In this document: one piece after another, positions 19,153-30,557 of the stretch
Numbering within the stretch: the stretch's first letter is position 1
How the letters are laid out: every line of letters begins with the position of its first letter
Source of the DNA: CAYUST01 sp964447535
GTDB lineage: Bacteria > Patescibacteriota > Gracilibacteria > Absconditabacterales > Absconditicoccaceae
Length of the DNA: 64,000 bases
NCBI GenBank assembly: GCA_964447535.1
Contig: CAYUST010000002.1
Span: 68,827 to 132,826 of the forward strand
Direction: 5' to 3'
The notes under the pieces: model-generated
The model's input: the letters and a program-made list of their open reading frames with translations, nothing else
Database searches by the model: none
What the model was told of the DNA's origin: nothing
Program-made: the position numbers and the translations under genes

Positions 19153-20376
19153 CTACTCTATCCAATACGTCCATCTCTGATCAGCACGCAACATCTTCGC
19201 CGCTTGTTTGAGGTCTTCATCAGTTACGTTTTGATACGCAATAAGTATTTCTTGCAGTGTTTTGACACTGTCGAGCAAAAGGAGTTGCTTCCCGACAAAG
19301 TCTGCCATATGATCAGATGTTTCAATACCAATTTGGGTCGTACCGGTGATGTTACCGACCGCAACTTCTCTCTCATGGGCAGACCATTCACCAGCAGCAT
19401 AGGCGTCTAGTTGTTGATTGATAGCCACAAGTGCCTCATCCCATCTCCCGACTTCTAGCCCCGCTCTAACCATGAAACACCCCGTTGGTACCTGTGCATG
19501 ATGAGAAGCATGAATATAATAGCATAATCATCTTTTCTCTCTAATCTCTTGGAACAGTCTCGACGACATATTTCCACCCAACATCACGCTCAATAAACTA
19601 CACGCATATTTGAGCGGATCAGTCATGGATACACCTGGCATACTCATGACAAGGTGGCGTTGTTCAGTTCACTTTTTTCGACAGTCTTGCTTGACCTCGG
19701 GGAGGGTATGTGCAAAAGGAACTGATACATATGATTTGGTTGCTCCTAGTTCACCGAATGCCTCACCAATCCATCCTTCAAGATCACTCATCGAAGGGAT
19801 TGCTCCTGCTACGACGACCAGCAAGTTATCCTTGGTGTATAATGCCTCTTTGTGCGCAAATAAATCCGCTTGTGTGAAACGTAAAATATTCTCTTCTGGT
19901 CACAAGGTAGACCAACCTCGACTCGTATCACCATAGTATCGTTGTTGCCACTTCTCCATGACAAGATGTTGTGGCATATCTTCGTACATTTTGATTTCTT
20001 GTATCACCACTTGCTTCTCTCTTTCCATTTCTTCCTTCGGAAAAGCTGCATGAACAAGCATATCACCAAGGACATCTACCGCTGTTTGGACATAGCCAGG
20101 AGCGCACTTCACATAGTAACCTGCATACTCATCGCCGGTAAAGGCATTACATTCGCCTCCACATGCATCCAAGGTCATTGCAACAGAGAGAGGAGTTGGA
20201 TATTTTTTGCCTCATTTGAAAAACATATGCTCGAGGAAGTGAGAGATGCCATTTGTTTCCTTAGTTTCATAAATACTTCCTGCTTTGACATATACCTCAA
20301 CCGTGGTTGAACTAGCTTCAGATTGAGGTGCAAACACTACACGTACTCCATTGATCTCTTTGCGAATAATTTCCAT
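19153..20376 (-). CDS. M16 family zinc metallopeptidase
   Basis: 407 aa, PqqL/processing-peptidase-like. The inverted zinc motif HFLEHM lies at about residues 45-50 with the downstream Glu region; the C-terminal half contains the second M16 domain (GGNMSSRLFQEIREKRGLCYY), needed for substrate chamber formation. UGAs read as Gly join five standard fragments, including the G of the conserved RGLCY. No signal peptide, so cytoplasmic. TAG stop, ATG 20376. It follows alr with a 21-base gap and likely belongs to the same transcript. Confidence 0.9.
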
Positions 20377-20397
20377 ATATATATAATGAATAAAATA

Positions 20398-21534
20398 TTA
20401 CACGACAACTGTCCTCCTGGTTTTCTCAGAAAACTTTACCAATACTTCATAAGAGATAGTACCACATAGGTCAGCCACGTGCTGAATAGTATGTGGATCA
20501 TGTAAGTTTGGACTGATAATTTCAATGCGATCACCTTTGGTGATTGGTAGTCAGCAAGTATCGATACAACAGAGATTCATGCATATACGACCTCTTTGGG
20601 GGAGAAGATGATCATTTCGACGCATCATCCATTGATTTGAAACTACTCTTGGCAACCCCTCATAGTATCCAAATGGGATAGTAGCACTTACCATCTTTTT
20701 ACCTGCGGTATAGGTAGCACCATAACTGATACTTTCACCTGACAAAACTGTTTGCGTAGCAACTACTGTAGATACTATACGCAACGCAGGACGCAAATTC
20801 TCATAGTGTTGAGACAATATGTCAGATTTTTGCAAAGGGCTATATCCATATAATGCAATTCAAGCCCTCGATGCATTGAAAAGTGGATCACGTACTTTAG
20901 TTATCCCAGCACTGTTTGCAATATGCTTTCGATTTGGTGAAAATCATGCATGTATCGTAAGTTTAAACATATCATGAAACGTACTTACTTGTTGAGCACT
21001 CATCACATCTGCAAGATCATCAGCACAGGCTAAATGACTCATGACTCCATCTACTTCAATATGTTTTGCCTGCTGTAATAAAACAAGTGCTTCTTTGAGT
21101 TCTTGAATTTGCAATCATTCTCTATGCATTCACGTATTGAGGAACAAATGAATTTTTCTTGATTTTTTTTTCTCAATTAGTGCACGTAATGTTTGTAAGC
21201 TAGATACTGCTAATGTTGCGTCAGCTTTATACAGACGATAATTTTCTACATTAGTTTCTCCAAGTACCAACACCGGCTTCTTAGCCCGACGACGTACAAT
21301 CTGATATTCAGGAAAACTATCTACACAAATATAGGGGACATTGGTCCTAGATAAGACAGAGCTCACTTGCTGAAGTCCATGTCCATACGCGTTTGATTTC
21401 AAGACAGGAAACACAGTATCTCAAGCAAGACGTTCCAATATTCCAAGATTATGTAAAATATTGCTACGGCTGATCTCTATCGTATTGAGGGGGATAATTT
21501 TGGGAGCTAATAAACGACGTATTGAATTATACAT
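20398..21534 (-). CDS. alr: Alanine racemase
   Basis: 378 aa PLP enzyme making D-Ala for peptidoglycan. The PLP lysine lies in VLKSNAYGHGL (about residues 43-53), the catalytic Tyr in SYGATYTAG, and the C-terminal domain carries GRICMNLCCIDTCGLPITKGD. The family usually has Met-Asp in RxCMD; here it is Met-Asn. Several UGAs fill Gly positions (LNTGMHREG, SRAGIALYG). Its ATG overlaps the end of the upstream gene by 8 bases, suggesting translational coupling, and murA lies two genes upstream, so this is a cell-wall cluster. Confidence 0.92.
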
Positions 21535-22435
21535 AGCTAGGTCTAGTATGCAAAGCAGTAGTATATCGTGTGGTCATTTCTATCAAATCGTGTTTCATAT
21601 GATTATGAAAAATATAGAGCAAGCATCACAAAAGCTCACTATCTGATTGCAGACGTTGCACAGCATCCAGTATATGTTTGCTATGCATATTGTCATATTG
21701 GTCAAAATGAATCCCATCGGCAGAAATAATACTAGCTAACCATTGACTGTTTTTTTTGTTCATCAATGCACTCATCAAGCCAATAAAACTTCCATCGTAG
21801 CTCATCCCAATGTCACTTTTCTGCAACGAGTCAGGAATAATTCTTGTACATTGTTGATGATGACGAACCATGGCTTGTCATTTCTGCAACAAAAGCCGAA
21901 AAAGCACAGACAAAGCTCTTTTGAGTGATGCACGACACACCTGATCTCCAGGTATATAGTCAAACACAGCACTTTCCAAATACGACTGCCATTGCTTTTG
22001 TTCTCAGAGATGGTACGTATGTGCCAAATTCTCCATCTGTTGCATTATGCTTGTCGTATGTGGTTGATCAAATTGTTGTTCATATCGTTGCACATAAAAC
22101 TGAGCTATACTATCACAACATGCTTGTACATCGCATTCTACTACAAAATTTGCAATAAGTTCCTGGAGTGTACCCGTTCTTACCAAAATATGATACTCTT
22201 CATGTGCATAGAACGCTTGCTCATATTCTGGTAGGGCATAATAATTTTCTATAAGTTGTTGCGTATACTGATGCAACACTTTTTGTACTCACACGGGAAT
22301 TTTTTGGGCTATTGCTTGCTCCGCCATCGTCTCTCTGAATTGCACTACCTCCTTGCCACTCAAACTAGTTTCCCAGACCTGAGGTGGCACATGAGGATAT
22401 CTGACGATCATAGGTGCGATAGGCTCTATCAGCAT
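21527..22435 (-). CDS. Hypothetical protein in the murA-alr cluster
   Basis: 302 aa, ATG 22435 immediately after the murA stop, TAA overlapping the alr start. Not recognised. Mostly helical, Gln- and His-rich (LHQYTQQLIENYYALPEYEQ, MVRHHQQCTRIIPDS). Joined across four UGAs. No membrane segment. Gene order murA, this gene, alr, M16 peptidase with overlaps or gaps of a few bases implies one operon and hints at a cell-envelope role, but nothing in the sequence proves it. Confidence 0.62.
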
Positions 22436-22436
22436 A

Positions 22437-23726
22437 TTAGTCCTGCAAAGATAAATCTGCTCAGAGCGACCTAAACTGTTCGACAAAGTTGGGGAAACGA
22501 CGGAAAAGTGGAGTAATTGCATTGATAGTTGTTGTACCATCTGCAGCTAATGCTGCGAGCAACAACGCATACGACGCTTGGATAATATCACTACAGACAA
22601 TATTTGCTCCTTTCCATTGTGTCGGCCCAAATGTAATAATTCTATGGGGATCAGCCATCACGGTACGTCCTTTCATCTTCGCTAGTTCTTCAATGAAAAA
22701 CCAAGCATATTCATAACCGATATTCATAAAGATTGCAGATCATTCACATGACAATGCGGTCACTGCAAACGTGTGAATAATATCCATCGGTAACATCGGC
22801 CAAGGCTGTGCTCTCACCATTAGTAAATCTCATTTCAAGGTCTTTTCTATCTGACGTGATTGTTTCGCTGGGACGAAAATAGTATCTTTCTCTTTGTCGA
22901 CAATCGTGCTAATTCACAATTTCCTATATGTTTCAAGCATCAAATCCATATGCGCAGTGACAGCTTGTTCGATGGTAACCTCTCCTCACGTCATCGCAGC
23001 TGCAGCTATAAATCCAGCTACATCCAAATGATCAGAGATAACTGTCCACTCACATCCATGCAATGAACTAACTCACGTGATGCGCAATAAATTAGATCAA
23101 ATACCCTCTATCTGCGCTCACATTGCTACCAACATATTGCACAGATCCTGGGTGTGCGGTTCACATGCAGCGTTGTAAATAATAGTTGTACCTGGTGTTT
23201 TGACAGCCAACAAAATCAGATTCTCTGTACCGGTCACCGATGGTTCTCGACTCCACACCGTCGATGCATGCAGTTGTGTAGCCTCGAAACCGTACATGCC
23301 ACCTTGATGCGTAAACTTCGCTCACATCTTTTCCATATTACCCACGAACGCATCGAGAGGACGTGTGCCGAGCTTACAGCCTTGGGGAGTTGGCATCATC
23401 GCTTTACCAAATCTCACGAGCAGGGGTCACAAAAACATCACTGATGCTTTCATCTTGTCACTCAAGACAGGATCTATTTCATATGAGTTCACGCCCTTGG
23501 CATTGATCTTGATCGTATGCTCATCCAATCGCTCATACGTTCCACCAAGCAATGCCAAAATCTCCAACATATAGCCGACATCAGAGGTCTTTGGTGTATT
23601 GTGAATAATAATATCTTCGTCGGTCAACAAACACGCTGGGATCAGTTTGATGATACTATTTTTGTTGGGGACAGGGCGCACGGTGCCTTTGAGTGGTTTG
23701 CCTCCATTGATAATCAACTGGGTCAT
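22437..23726 (-). CDS. murA: UDP-N-acetylglucosamine 1-carboxyvinyltransferase
   Basis: 429 aa EPSP-synthase-fold enzyme for the first committed step of peptidoglycan synthesis. N terminus LIINGGKPLKGTV with the KN of PNKNSIIKL; MKASVMFLGPLLVRFGKA; the loop cysteine in TPQGCKLGTRP near residue 116 (the fosfomycin-target Cys); VTGTENLIL. Ten or so UGAs fall at Gly sites, for example FLGPLLVRFG. TAA at 22437. First gene of the cluster with alr. Confidence 0.93.
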
Positions 23727-23790
23727 GACTCATATATTGACTAAAACTCAAGAAGTTTATTTTTTTCACCTCTTTTTGCAACTGACGAAA

Positions 23791-24960
23791 TTAGACTATG
23801 TGCATGGGCTCCCAGTCGACCTTGAAACCTCTTTTCATCACCTCCAAACGATCTACACTTGAACGTACAAATTCACGTATATCTGGACCTCTAATAATCA
23901 AATGGTATCTAAATTTATTGTACATTTTGTAAATGAGCGGTGGCGTAGAGGTGATAGTGATATCCTTCCAAGCAGGGTTTTGTTGTTGCAAGAAAAGGAG
24001 CTCTTGATAGAGTTTATGCACACTAGTATAGACACGCTGTTCGATCTCGTGTTTGTACAACAAGACACACAGCTCTCCATACGGTGGGTATCCTCATGAT
24101 TTTCTTTGTATTCATTCCCATGCACGCATTCCTGCGGTATCACCTTTGGCTACAAATTGCAACACCGGATGCTCTGGCGCATAGGTCTGCAAGAGGAAAG
24201 TAGAAGCCGGATATGCTTGTATCATCGTATGCAATGTACAAAACGTCTGTCGATTTGCTTGTCGGTCGGGGATATAAAGGCCTTGGTCAGCAGCAAGTAC
24301 CACCACCAAATCTGCATCTACAGACTTCGGTGGAAAATACAACAACGATGTTCCGATTACCACTTGTGCATCTGCAAGTTGTTGGAGGAGAGTTGTCACC
24401 TTGCGAGGAGAGTTGGCTACCTCACGTTGAATAATACCTGCTTGAATACCAAACGTTTGTTCTATCCATTCAGCAACCTGCTGCACTCACATACCATACG
24501 CCTGCAGGGCAAATCCATGACACTGGGTACACGCTCATAGGGCAGGGTACTGCTTTTTACACAAATGACACATACCTACAAAATGCCCTTGATGGTCTTT
24601 GTGATAGGCAATGGGCGCAGAGCAGTGATCGCACGTGGGAATATGTCCACAATCTTGGCATATCACTCCTGCAGCATATCACTTTTTGGGAGCGATGATG
24701 ACGACGCGTTTGCCACTGCGAAGTACCTTGGCTACTCCTTTTTCGACCAACCCAGAAAAACGACTTCCTTTCCACGGACGCATATCACACAAAAATATTT
24801 TCTTCTTGTCTTGCTCAAACTGAATATAATCCATAAGAGAGAATGTAGCTATTTGGCAGAGAGGTGCAAAGGATTTTTTGTGAGAATAAGAGAACATTGT
24901 GTTGGTGGCAACGCACAAGTCTGTGAATTCCAGAAATAGCATACAAAGCATCACTGACAT
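23791..24960 (-). CDS. priA: PriA-like helicase, C-terminal part only
   Basis: 389 aa matching only the second half of primosomal protein N'. Seen: a KIFLCDMRPWKG segment equivalent to the VDMRxE region, the zinc-binding domain with four Cys pairs (CQDCGHIPTCDHC ... CHLCKKQYPALGACTQC), and the C-terminal GGYPPYGELCVL. The whole N-terminal DNA-binding part and the Walker A half are absent. The first ATG (24958-24960) is formed by the first three bases of a 146-bp repeat, so the repeat seems to have cut the gene. Probably a pseudogene, unless an intact priA is missing elsewhere. Confidence 0.75.
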
Positions 24961-25103
24961 AAGCAACCTCACTGGGACCCTTTGGGAGTGAGGTTGCTTC
25001 GTATGCGATAGGTGATTTCTGTCTATACGGAAGACCTGCGCTGCCTAGATTTTTTTGCTACTTTTTGGATCATGCCAAAAAGGAGGCCACCCCGGCAGGG
25101 GAG
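24958..25103 (-). repeat. 146-bp structured dispersed repeat, copy 2
   Basis: Second copy of the element at 16261-16406, same orientation. Here the first hairpin is perfect for 13 bp (AAGCAACCTCACT/AGTGAGGTTGCTT), although the arm bases differ from copy 1, so pairing rather than sequence is kept. The remaining gap to tag (25104-25199) has only a small CCCC/GGGG hairpin. Confidence 0.75.
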
Positions 25104-25199
25104 AAAAAGATTTCCTTGATACTTACCCCTAAAGGGGACAAGTGCTGACGCTCAGTATGACATAGACTAGTGCGTTGCCGTATCCTTAAGTCTTAAGTC

Positions 25200-25781
25200 T
25201 TAATTCTTATTTCTCAATTCTTTCCACCTGAAACAACTCATCAGATGATCATTGATCTGACCGGTTGCTTGGAGATGTGCGTAGATAATAGTAGATCAGA
25301 CGAATTTCATGCCACGTTTTTTGAGGTCGACTGAAATGGTATCTGAGAGTGGAGAAGTAGCGACATAGTCTTGCATAGTTTGGTGTTTGTTGGTGACCAC
25401 TTGGTGGTCCGTAAATCATCGTATGTAGTTACTAAACGACCCTAACTCTTTTTGAATTTCTAAAAAAACACGTGCATTGGTGATAGCTGCAGTAATCTTA
25501 GCTCTATTTCTGATGATACCCTCATCGAGCATGAGTCTTTCGATATCATCCTGCGTAAACTTGGCTACTTTTTTGGGATTTCGATTGGCAAAAGCTTTGC
25601 GATAGCCGTCTTGTCTTTTGAGGATCGTATATCGACTGAGTCCTGCCTGGGCTCATTCCAAAATCAAGAAAGCAAATTGCGTCGTATCATCTTTGACGGG
25701 TACTCACCACACCTGGTCATGGTAATCAATATACAGCTGATCCTTGAGACATCGATGACAACGCATTTTTTCTTTCATCAT
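25200..25781 (-). CDS. tag: DNA-3-methyladenine glycosylase I
   Basis: 193 aa base-excision repair enzyme. Full family signature: RCHRC at the start (zinc ligand), YHDQVWGVPV, ILEGAQAGLSW, IIRNRAKITAAITNA, FSNYIWGFT, LKKRGMKFVGSTIIYAHLQATGQINDHL and a final Cys. The G of LEGAQAG is UGA; the W of GLSW (25632-25634) and of YIWGF (25419-25421) are CGA, both near-invariant Trp in Tag. The ATG follows the TAG of the upstream gene without any gap. Confidence 0.93.
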
Positions 25782-26513
25782 CTACTGCAAAATAAAGTAG
25801 GTAGGGAGCGTTGCATTTGCATGAAATGAAAATCCTGTGGCAGCAGATCGCAACATAGTAGAAGATCCACCATCTAGGTTGATGGCAGTCGTCGATTTGC
25901 CAAATGTTTTGAGTAAGTAAGCAGCGAGATCCGGTAATGTGTATCATTTTTTGGTTACCACGAAAAAGACGCCTCTGGAGGTATTGAGTAAGACGGTTCT
26001 TTGGGTCTTTTGTTGTCGGTGAGAGGTGCGTTGGGTGAGATCTGTATTGATCATACCCTTGCGCAAGAGGATGGGGCCTCAGGAGATAGTAGGTTGTTTG
26101 GTGCTTTGGAGTCATTCGACGATACTCATCGTATCTGTGTGGATATAAGCACAGAGATTCTTGTCACGTTTGCAAAAGCTACTATCTATAGGACTAGGAT
26201 CATGAGAAACATGACCTGCAGGAAAATATGCTTTGTCAGCATACCCGAAATAGCTTGCGTTGACTATATTGGTTACTCCAGAGTATTGCATCGCCAACTG
26301 AGGCGCAGTGGTTCACGATGCATTAAAATACCGTTCTCGATGGGTAGGTTTGATAATATACAATCACTTGAGTTTATCCAAAATTATAGTCGTACCATTT
26401 GCGAACGTATGTGTAGGGAAAAGATACTCTCTCAATGGACTTGCCGAAGTAGTCAAAGGCACGCACAAAAAAAGAAACATTCCGATGCTAAGCAAATACT
26501 TTTTCTTGTTCAT
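25782..26513 (-). CDS. Exported phosphodiester-glycosidase (NAGPA) domain protein
   Basis: 243 aa. Signal peptide at residues 1-23 (MNKKKYLLSIGMFLFLCVP). The body resembles the phosphodiester glycosidase/exopolysaccharide NAGPA family: NIVNASYFGYADKAYFP, RTVLLNTSRGVFFVV and the hallmark AINLDGGSSTML near residue 215. Family members remove blocking sugars or act in exopolysaccharide turnover. UGAs at Gly sites join four fragments. Directly followed by tag, divergent from sodA with an 85-base promoter region between. Confidence 0.78.
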
Positions 26514-26598
26514 CGTAGTACAAGTGACTAAAAGATATTGTGTTTTGGAGAGAGATACATATCTTGTATGCATAGTCTTTATTGTATACCTATTTCCT

Positions 26599-27222
26599 AT
26601 GCCGTTTCAACTCCCTGAGCTGCCCTATGCATATGACGCACTGGAGCCGATGATCGATGCACAAACGATGGAAATCCATCATACCAAGCATCACGCTGCC
26701 TATACCAAGAATCTCAATGATTGACTAGAAAATACTCCCTACCTCAATGTTGCAATTGAGCAACTTTTGGTAGATCTCGACGCACTGAGTCCAAGCTACA
26801 AAGACATCGTACGCAATCAATGAGGAGGTTTCTACAACCATAATCTTTTTTGGCAAATGATGTGTCCAGGAGGCTGTCAACCCAGTAGCGCATTTGTAGC
26901 TGAAATAAGTACCCATTTCGGTAGCCTGGATGCATGTATGCAAGAGATGAGCACCTTGGCTACCAAGAGATTCGGCAGTGGCCGAGCATGGCTCGTGCGA
27001 GATGGTAAAAAAATGACCCTGATGAGTACTGCCAATCAAGATGCACCGATTAGTCAAGGCTATGGAGCGTTGCTTGGCATAGACGTTCGAGAGCACGCCT
27101 ACTATCTCAAATATCAAAACAGAAGAGCAGAGTATATCACCAACTGGTGGAAGGTCGTCAATCGAGCACGAGCAGAGCAACAGTTCCAACGTTTCCAAAC
27201 AACCAAAAACCTCCTTGCATAG
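26599..27222 (+). CDS. sodA: Superoxide dismutase, Fe/Mn family
   Basis: 207 aa cytoplasmic enzyme. Metal ligands: His in HHTKHH (residue 27 area), His in GGGFYNHNLFW, Asp and His in IDVWEHAYYL. NQD in TANQDAPIS favours the Mn type. Three Trp that the family keeps are CGA codons: GSGWAWLV (26983-26985), DVWEHAYYL (27088-27090) and VVNW near the C terminus; ordinary TGG Trp occur beside them. Two UGAs encode Gly, one in the conserved GGGFYNH. TAG stop, 3 bases from the convergent pseudouridine synthase. Confidence 0.94.
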
Positions 27223-27225
27223 AAA

Positions 27226-27924
27226 TTATACAAGGTGCAGTTCTTCAAGCCTCGATCTTGCTAGTTCAATATATGATGCTCATTGCAGATCATCTATTTT
27301 TCGTGGTCCAATAGCACTACGTTGGAGATGCACCACTTCATTTCCTACAGACTGAAGCATACGTTTCACTTGGTGATATTTGCCTTCGGTAAGGATTAGT
27401 TCTAGATGATGATTGTCTAGCATTGTAGCTTGTGCAGGTAATGTCTGGTAGCCATCATCTAATGTCACACCTTTCGCAAGCGTAGCACACGTCGTGAGAT
27501 CGATGGGATCGCGTGTCGTGACCAGATAGGTTTTTGGCAGATGGTGTCTTGGTGAAATTATTTTGTGTACCAACTGTCCATCACTGCTGGCGATAATCAG
27601 CCCTTCCGTATCGACATCCAATCTCCCTGCTATATGGAGCAGAGGTGTATACGGATAGGTGATTAGAAGTTGCTTGTAACTCGGTCGTCCATACTCATCC
27701 ACATCACTCGAAACATACCCTGCAGGTTTGTAAATCAAAAGGGTCACTCGATTCTTTACGATTATCTCTTGTTCATCTCGGCTAATACGATCTCACTCAA
27801 CTAAATCATAGTTGGCATGTTTAACTATCTCTCCATTCACCTGAAAATATCATTTTTTGATCAGAGGCGCAGACTGTCTTCTCGAAAAAAGTTGGAGTGA
27901 GCTGAGATATCTATCAAGTCTCAT
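27226..27924 (-). CDS. rRNA pseudouridine synthase, RsuA/RluB family
   Basis: 232 aa. N-terminal S4 RNA-binding domain (MRLDRYLSSLQLFSRRQS) followed by the catalytic domain with LLIYKPAGYVSS and the active-site Asp in GRLDVDTEGLIIAS (near residue 103). Motif KYHQVKRMLQSVGN near the end is typical of the small-subunit RsuA and RluB/RluF group; which rRNA site is modified cannot be told. The S4 domain and the last 20 residues become visible only when UGA is read as Gly. TAA stop. Confidence 0.9.
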
Positions 27925-28065
27925 AGAGCAAAGAAAAATGAAATAAGGATATTTTGTACAATTACATTTCTATAGTACACATCAAGGAACAATACCCATA
28001 TACTTTATAGAGAAATAAGAAAGATTTACATCTCCAAATACTGATATCCTCTCCTTTGGAACCAC

Positions 28066-28096
28066 AAAAAAAACTTCCCAGGAAAACCTGAGAAGT
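28066..28096 (-). terminator. Intrinsic terminator
   Basis: On the minus strand ACTTCTCAGG-TTTT-CCTGGGAAGT (one mismatch) followed by a T run; ends the 207-aa gene. Confidence 0.8.
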
Positions 28097-28127
28097 CCAA
28101 AGGGAAAAACATGGGAAAAATATGAGT

Positions 28128-28751
28128 TTATTCGGTCACCAAGACACCATTGTGTTTTGGCATCTGGTGTACTACCAATATGGCATCAATATCGAGCCGT
28201 TTGAGGTGAATGAGCTCCTCAATTTCCAACAAAAGATCACAACACTCACTTGAACTCGTCAAGGCAATCTTGCGAACAAATGCTGAAACAAGAGCAATAT
28301 CGCTTGGGGAAGCGTGTTTGTCACTGTCTCGCATTATCGCAAAAATAGTTTTGAATAGTTTACGACGAATTGTCGTTTCAAATGACCATGTCACTCGTGG
28401 AGTGATGAGCTCATGAGCAAGCAAGGCAGTTGCACCAATTGAGAGTGATGTATGCTCAAGTTTGTAGATAATTTTGAAAATGATATTCGCTGCCAAACGA
28501 GGCAACATAACTTCATTTCCATACTGACGTGCTAGGGGCAAAAGTGCTAACCCTTCACGATCTCTACCTTCCAAAATGAGTAACAAGTCTCTGAGCTGTT
28601 GTAAGTTAAGTTGTTTGAGTGCAAGGTCGAAGTTTGCAATTGCTAGCTTTCCTTGCTTTTTGAGAGCATCAATTGACCCTCCATAGTCTTTGAGACATTC
28701 AAAGGGTTCACGAAGCAAGAGGCTGATTTGTTTTGATTCCAAAGGAGACAT
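28128..28751 (-). CDS. Hypothetical helical protein, 207 aa
   Basis: Not recognised. A single frame from ATG 28751 to TAA, without internal UGA (about eight Gly, all GGN) and with one CGG in LIHLKRLDID. Predicted almost all alpha-helical, Leu-rich (LALKQLNLQQLRDLLLILEG, SLSIGATALLAHELI). No membrane segment or signal. Monocistronic, with its own terminator. Genetic code of the gene not decidable. Confidence 0.68.
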   Translation of the reverse strand: MSPLESKQISLLLREPFECLKDYGGSIDALKKQGKLAIANFDLALKQLNLQQLRDLLLILEGRDREGLALLPLARQYGNEVMLPRLAANIIFKIIYKLEHTSLSIGATALLAHELITPRVTWSFETTIRRKLFKTIFAIMRDSDKHASPSDIALVSAFVRKIALTSSSECCDLLLEIEELIHLKRLDIDAILVVHQMPKHNGVLVTE

Positions 28752-28857
28752 ACCTGATTTTTTTTGGTTGAATTAATGATAAGGTTCATACAAGAGGTTA
28801 CCTATACGTATTTCATTTTTTAATGCAAGCACACAAGCATCATTTCTCAACAAGGTG

Positions 28858-28885
28858 TTGACAAAAGGATAGAAAAGAGTATACA
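28858..28885 (+). promoter_or_regulatory. Sigma70-type promoter of the TraR/DksA gene
   Basis: TTGACA at 28858-28863 and TATACA at 28880-28885, 16-base spacer, 53 bases before the ATG. Confidence 0.72.
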
Positions 28886-28938
28886 GGACGGGTCGAAAAA
28901 ATATTAATCATTCATTAACAAACCAAAAAATTTAAACG

Positions 28939-29439
28939 ATGGCCAGTAGGTACACAACTGCTCAGGAGCAGCAGCTCAAGACAACGATTTTGAATCGCAT
29001 GCAATCGCTTACTGAAGAAATTCAGCAATGCTCGCAAGAGCTTGAGAACCCGGATGACACGACTAGTGATGAGGTCGATGTAGCAACATCTTCCTCGAAT
29101 CGGATGTTGCTCATTCAGCGACGTGAGCGACTCCGTGAGCTTAAGATCGGCCTCCAGGCCAATCTCAATCGGATAGCCAATGGTACGATCGGGATTTGCT
29201 CGATCACCAATCAAACCATCCCGTTTGAGCGGATGCTCTTGGTGCCTCATGCGACCAAATGTGTCCAGGGTAAAGAAATGGACCGAAACCGAGCGCAGGC
29301 TCAGAAGCTCAATGTCTTCAAAGAAATTGCGTTATCACATGCAAATGCAGTGAATGACGGAGTTGATCCCGAAGACAATGAGGATCCTGAGATCGTCAGC
29401 AGGTTCGATGGCCCCGCCATGAGGACAAGATTACTCTAA
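28939..29439 (+). CDS. TraR/DksA family RNA-polymerase-binding protein
   Basis: 166 aa. Long N-terminal coiled-coil helix pair (QLKTTILNRMQSLTEEIQQC ... LIQRRERLRELKIGLQ) and a C-terminal globular tip with NRIANGTIGICSITNQTIPFERMLLVP. Family role: insertion of the coiled coil into the RNA polymerase secondary channel. Zinc cysteines are mostly lost (one in GIC, one in KC). The conserved Arg of NRIANG and PFERM are CGG, and other Arg are CGA, so the gene reads in the standard code; it also lacks UGA and is richer in G+C than its neighbours. Ends TAA before a strong terminator. Confidence 0.82.
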   Translation: MASRYTTAQEQQLKTTILNRMQSLTEEIQQCSQELENPDDTTSDEVDVATSSSNRMLLIQRRERLRELKIGLQANLNRIANGTIGICSITNQTIPFERMLLVPHATKCVQGKEMDRNRAQAQKLNVFKEIALSHANAVNDGVDPEDNEDPEIVSRFDGPAMRTRLL

Positions 29440-29480
29440 AGATCTTGTGTAAGTGTCTCGTTGTAAGAGTTCGAGACAGG

Positions 29481-29509
29481 CCTGTTGGTTATACCAACAG
29501 GTTTTTTTT
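29481..29509 (+). terminator. Intrinsic terminator
   Basis: CCTGTTGGT-TAT-ACCAACAGG, perfect 9-bp stem, then eight T. Confidence 0.9.
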
Positions 29510-29594
29510 GATGAGAAAACTACAACACGTGCGCACTTCTCATTTCTATTTTCTCCATCTTCCCTATACTGCTTCTCTTTATGTATACGCAGGT

Positions 29595-30551
29595 ATGGAG
29601 TCCATCGAGTTCATAGAAGAGATACATAGTCTCATCGCCACACAACGAAAGGCTCAGCCTCAGCTCGTGCCCATCATACGATGAGCTACCGCCACCGGCA
29701 AATCTTCCCTCGCTATTGCGCTGGCGGAGCATTTTCCTATTGAAATTATTTCTGCAGACAGCAGACAAATTTTTCGTGGGATGGACATAGGTACCGATAA
29801 AGTATCGCAAGAAATCAGAGATCTTATCCCGCATCATATGATTGATATCGTAGCATCTGACCAAATCTACACGGCAGGGGAGTGGAAACAGGAAGTCCTC
29901 AAACTCATTCCCGAAATTCAAGCACGTGGTAAATTACCTTTCATCGTTTGAGGGACAGGACTCTATATAGATATGTTGTACAAAAATTATGCGATGCCAG
30001 ATATTCCTTCTCAACGAGCACGAAGAGAGGAGATGCTCGCTCATGAAACCACATCACCCGGTCGGCTCCATGCACAACTTGCGACCAAAGATCCTGCAGA
30101 AGCACACAAACATCACCCGCATAGTCTCAGGTATATCTTGAGAGCGCTAGAAATTATCACCTTCTCCGGCAAGACCAAGACAGAGCTAACCTACGAACAG
30201 CCCGTCGATTATCCCTTGTGTATGATTGGTTTGTGGAGAGAAAAAGAAGACACTAATCATCGTATCAATATGAGAATCAAACAGATGGTCGAACAAGGAC
30301 TGATCGAAGAAGTGCAAGGTTTGTTGGATGCTGGCTATACACTCGATCATCAATCCATGCAGGGGATTGGGTACAAAGAAATCGTCTTACACCTCCAAGG
30401 TGTTTACTCTCTTGAAAAAGCTATAGAGTTTCTCAAACGCAACTCACATCGTTACGCCAAACGCCAAAGATCACGATGGAGAAGATACATCATCGATAGC
30501 AAAACTACACCCAAAGAGAGTGTTTCCTATCACGTTTGTACGCTAGCATAA
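29595..30551 (+). CDS. miaA: tRNA dimethylallyltransferase
   Basis: 318 aa enzyme that prenylates A37 of tRNAs reading U-starting codons; MiaB, which completes the ms2i6A modification, is encoded at 60.6 kb. P-loop GATATGKSSLA near residue 25 (first G is UGA), ISADSRQIFRGMDIGTDK, FIVGGTGLYID (UGA), SLRYILRALEI. At the C terminus the usual KRQxTWFR appears as KRQRSWWR, with the first W written CGA (30474-30476). TAA stop. Confidence 0.93.
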
Positions 30552-30557
30552 ACATCT

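Noticed and set aside
25726..26115. 129-aa minus-strand ORF near 26 kb
   Set aside because: It lies in another frame of the phosphodiester-glycosidase gene and the start of tag, both well supported by motifs.
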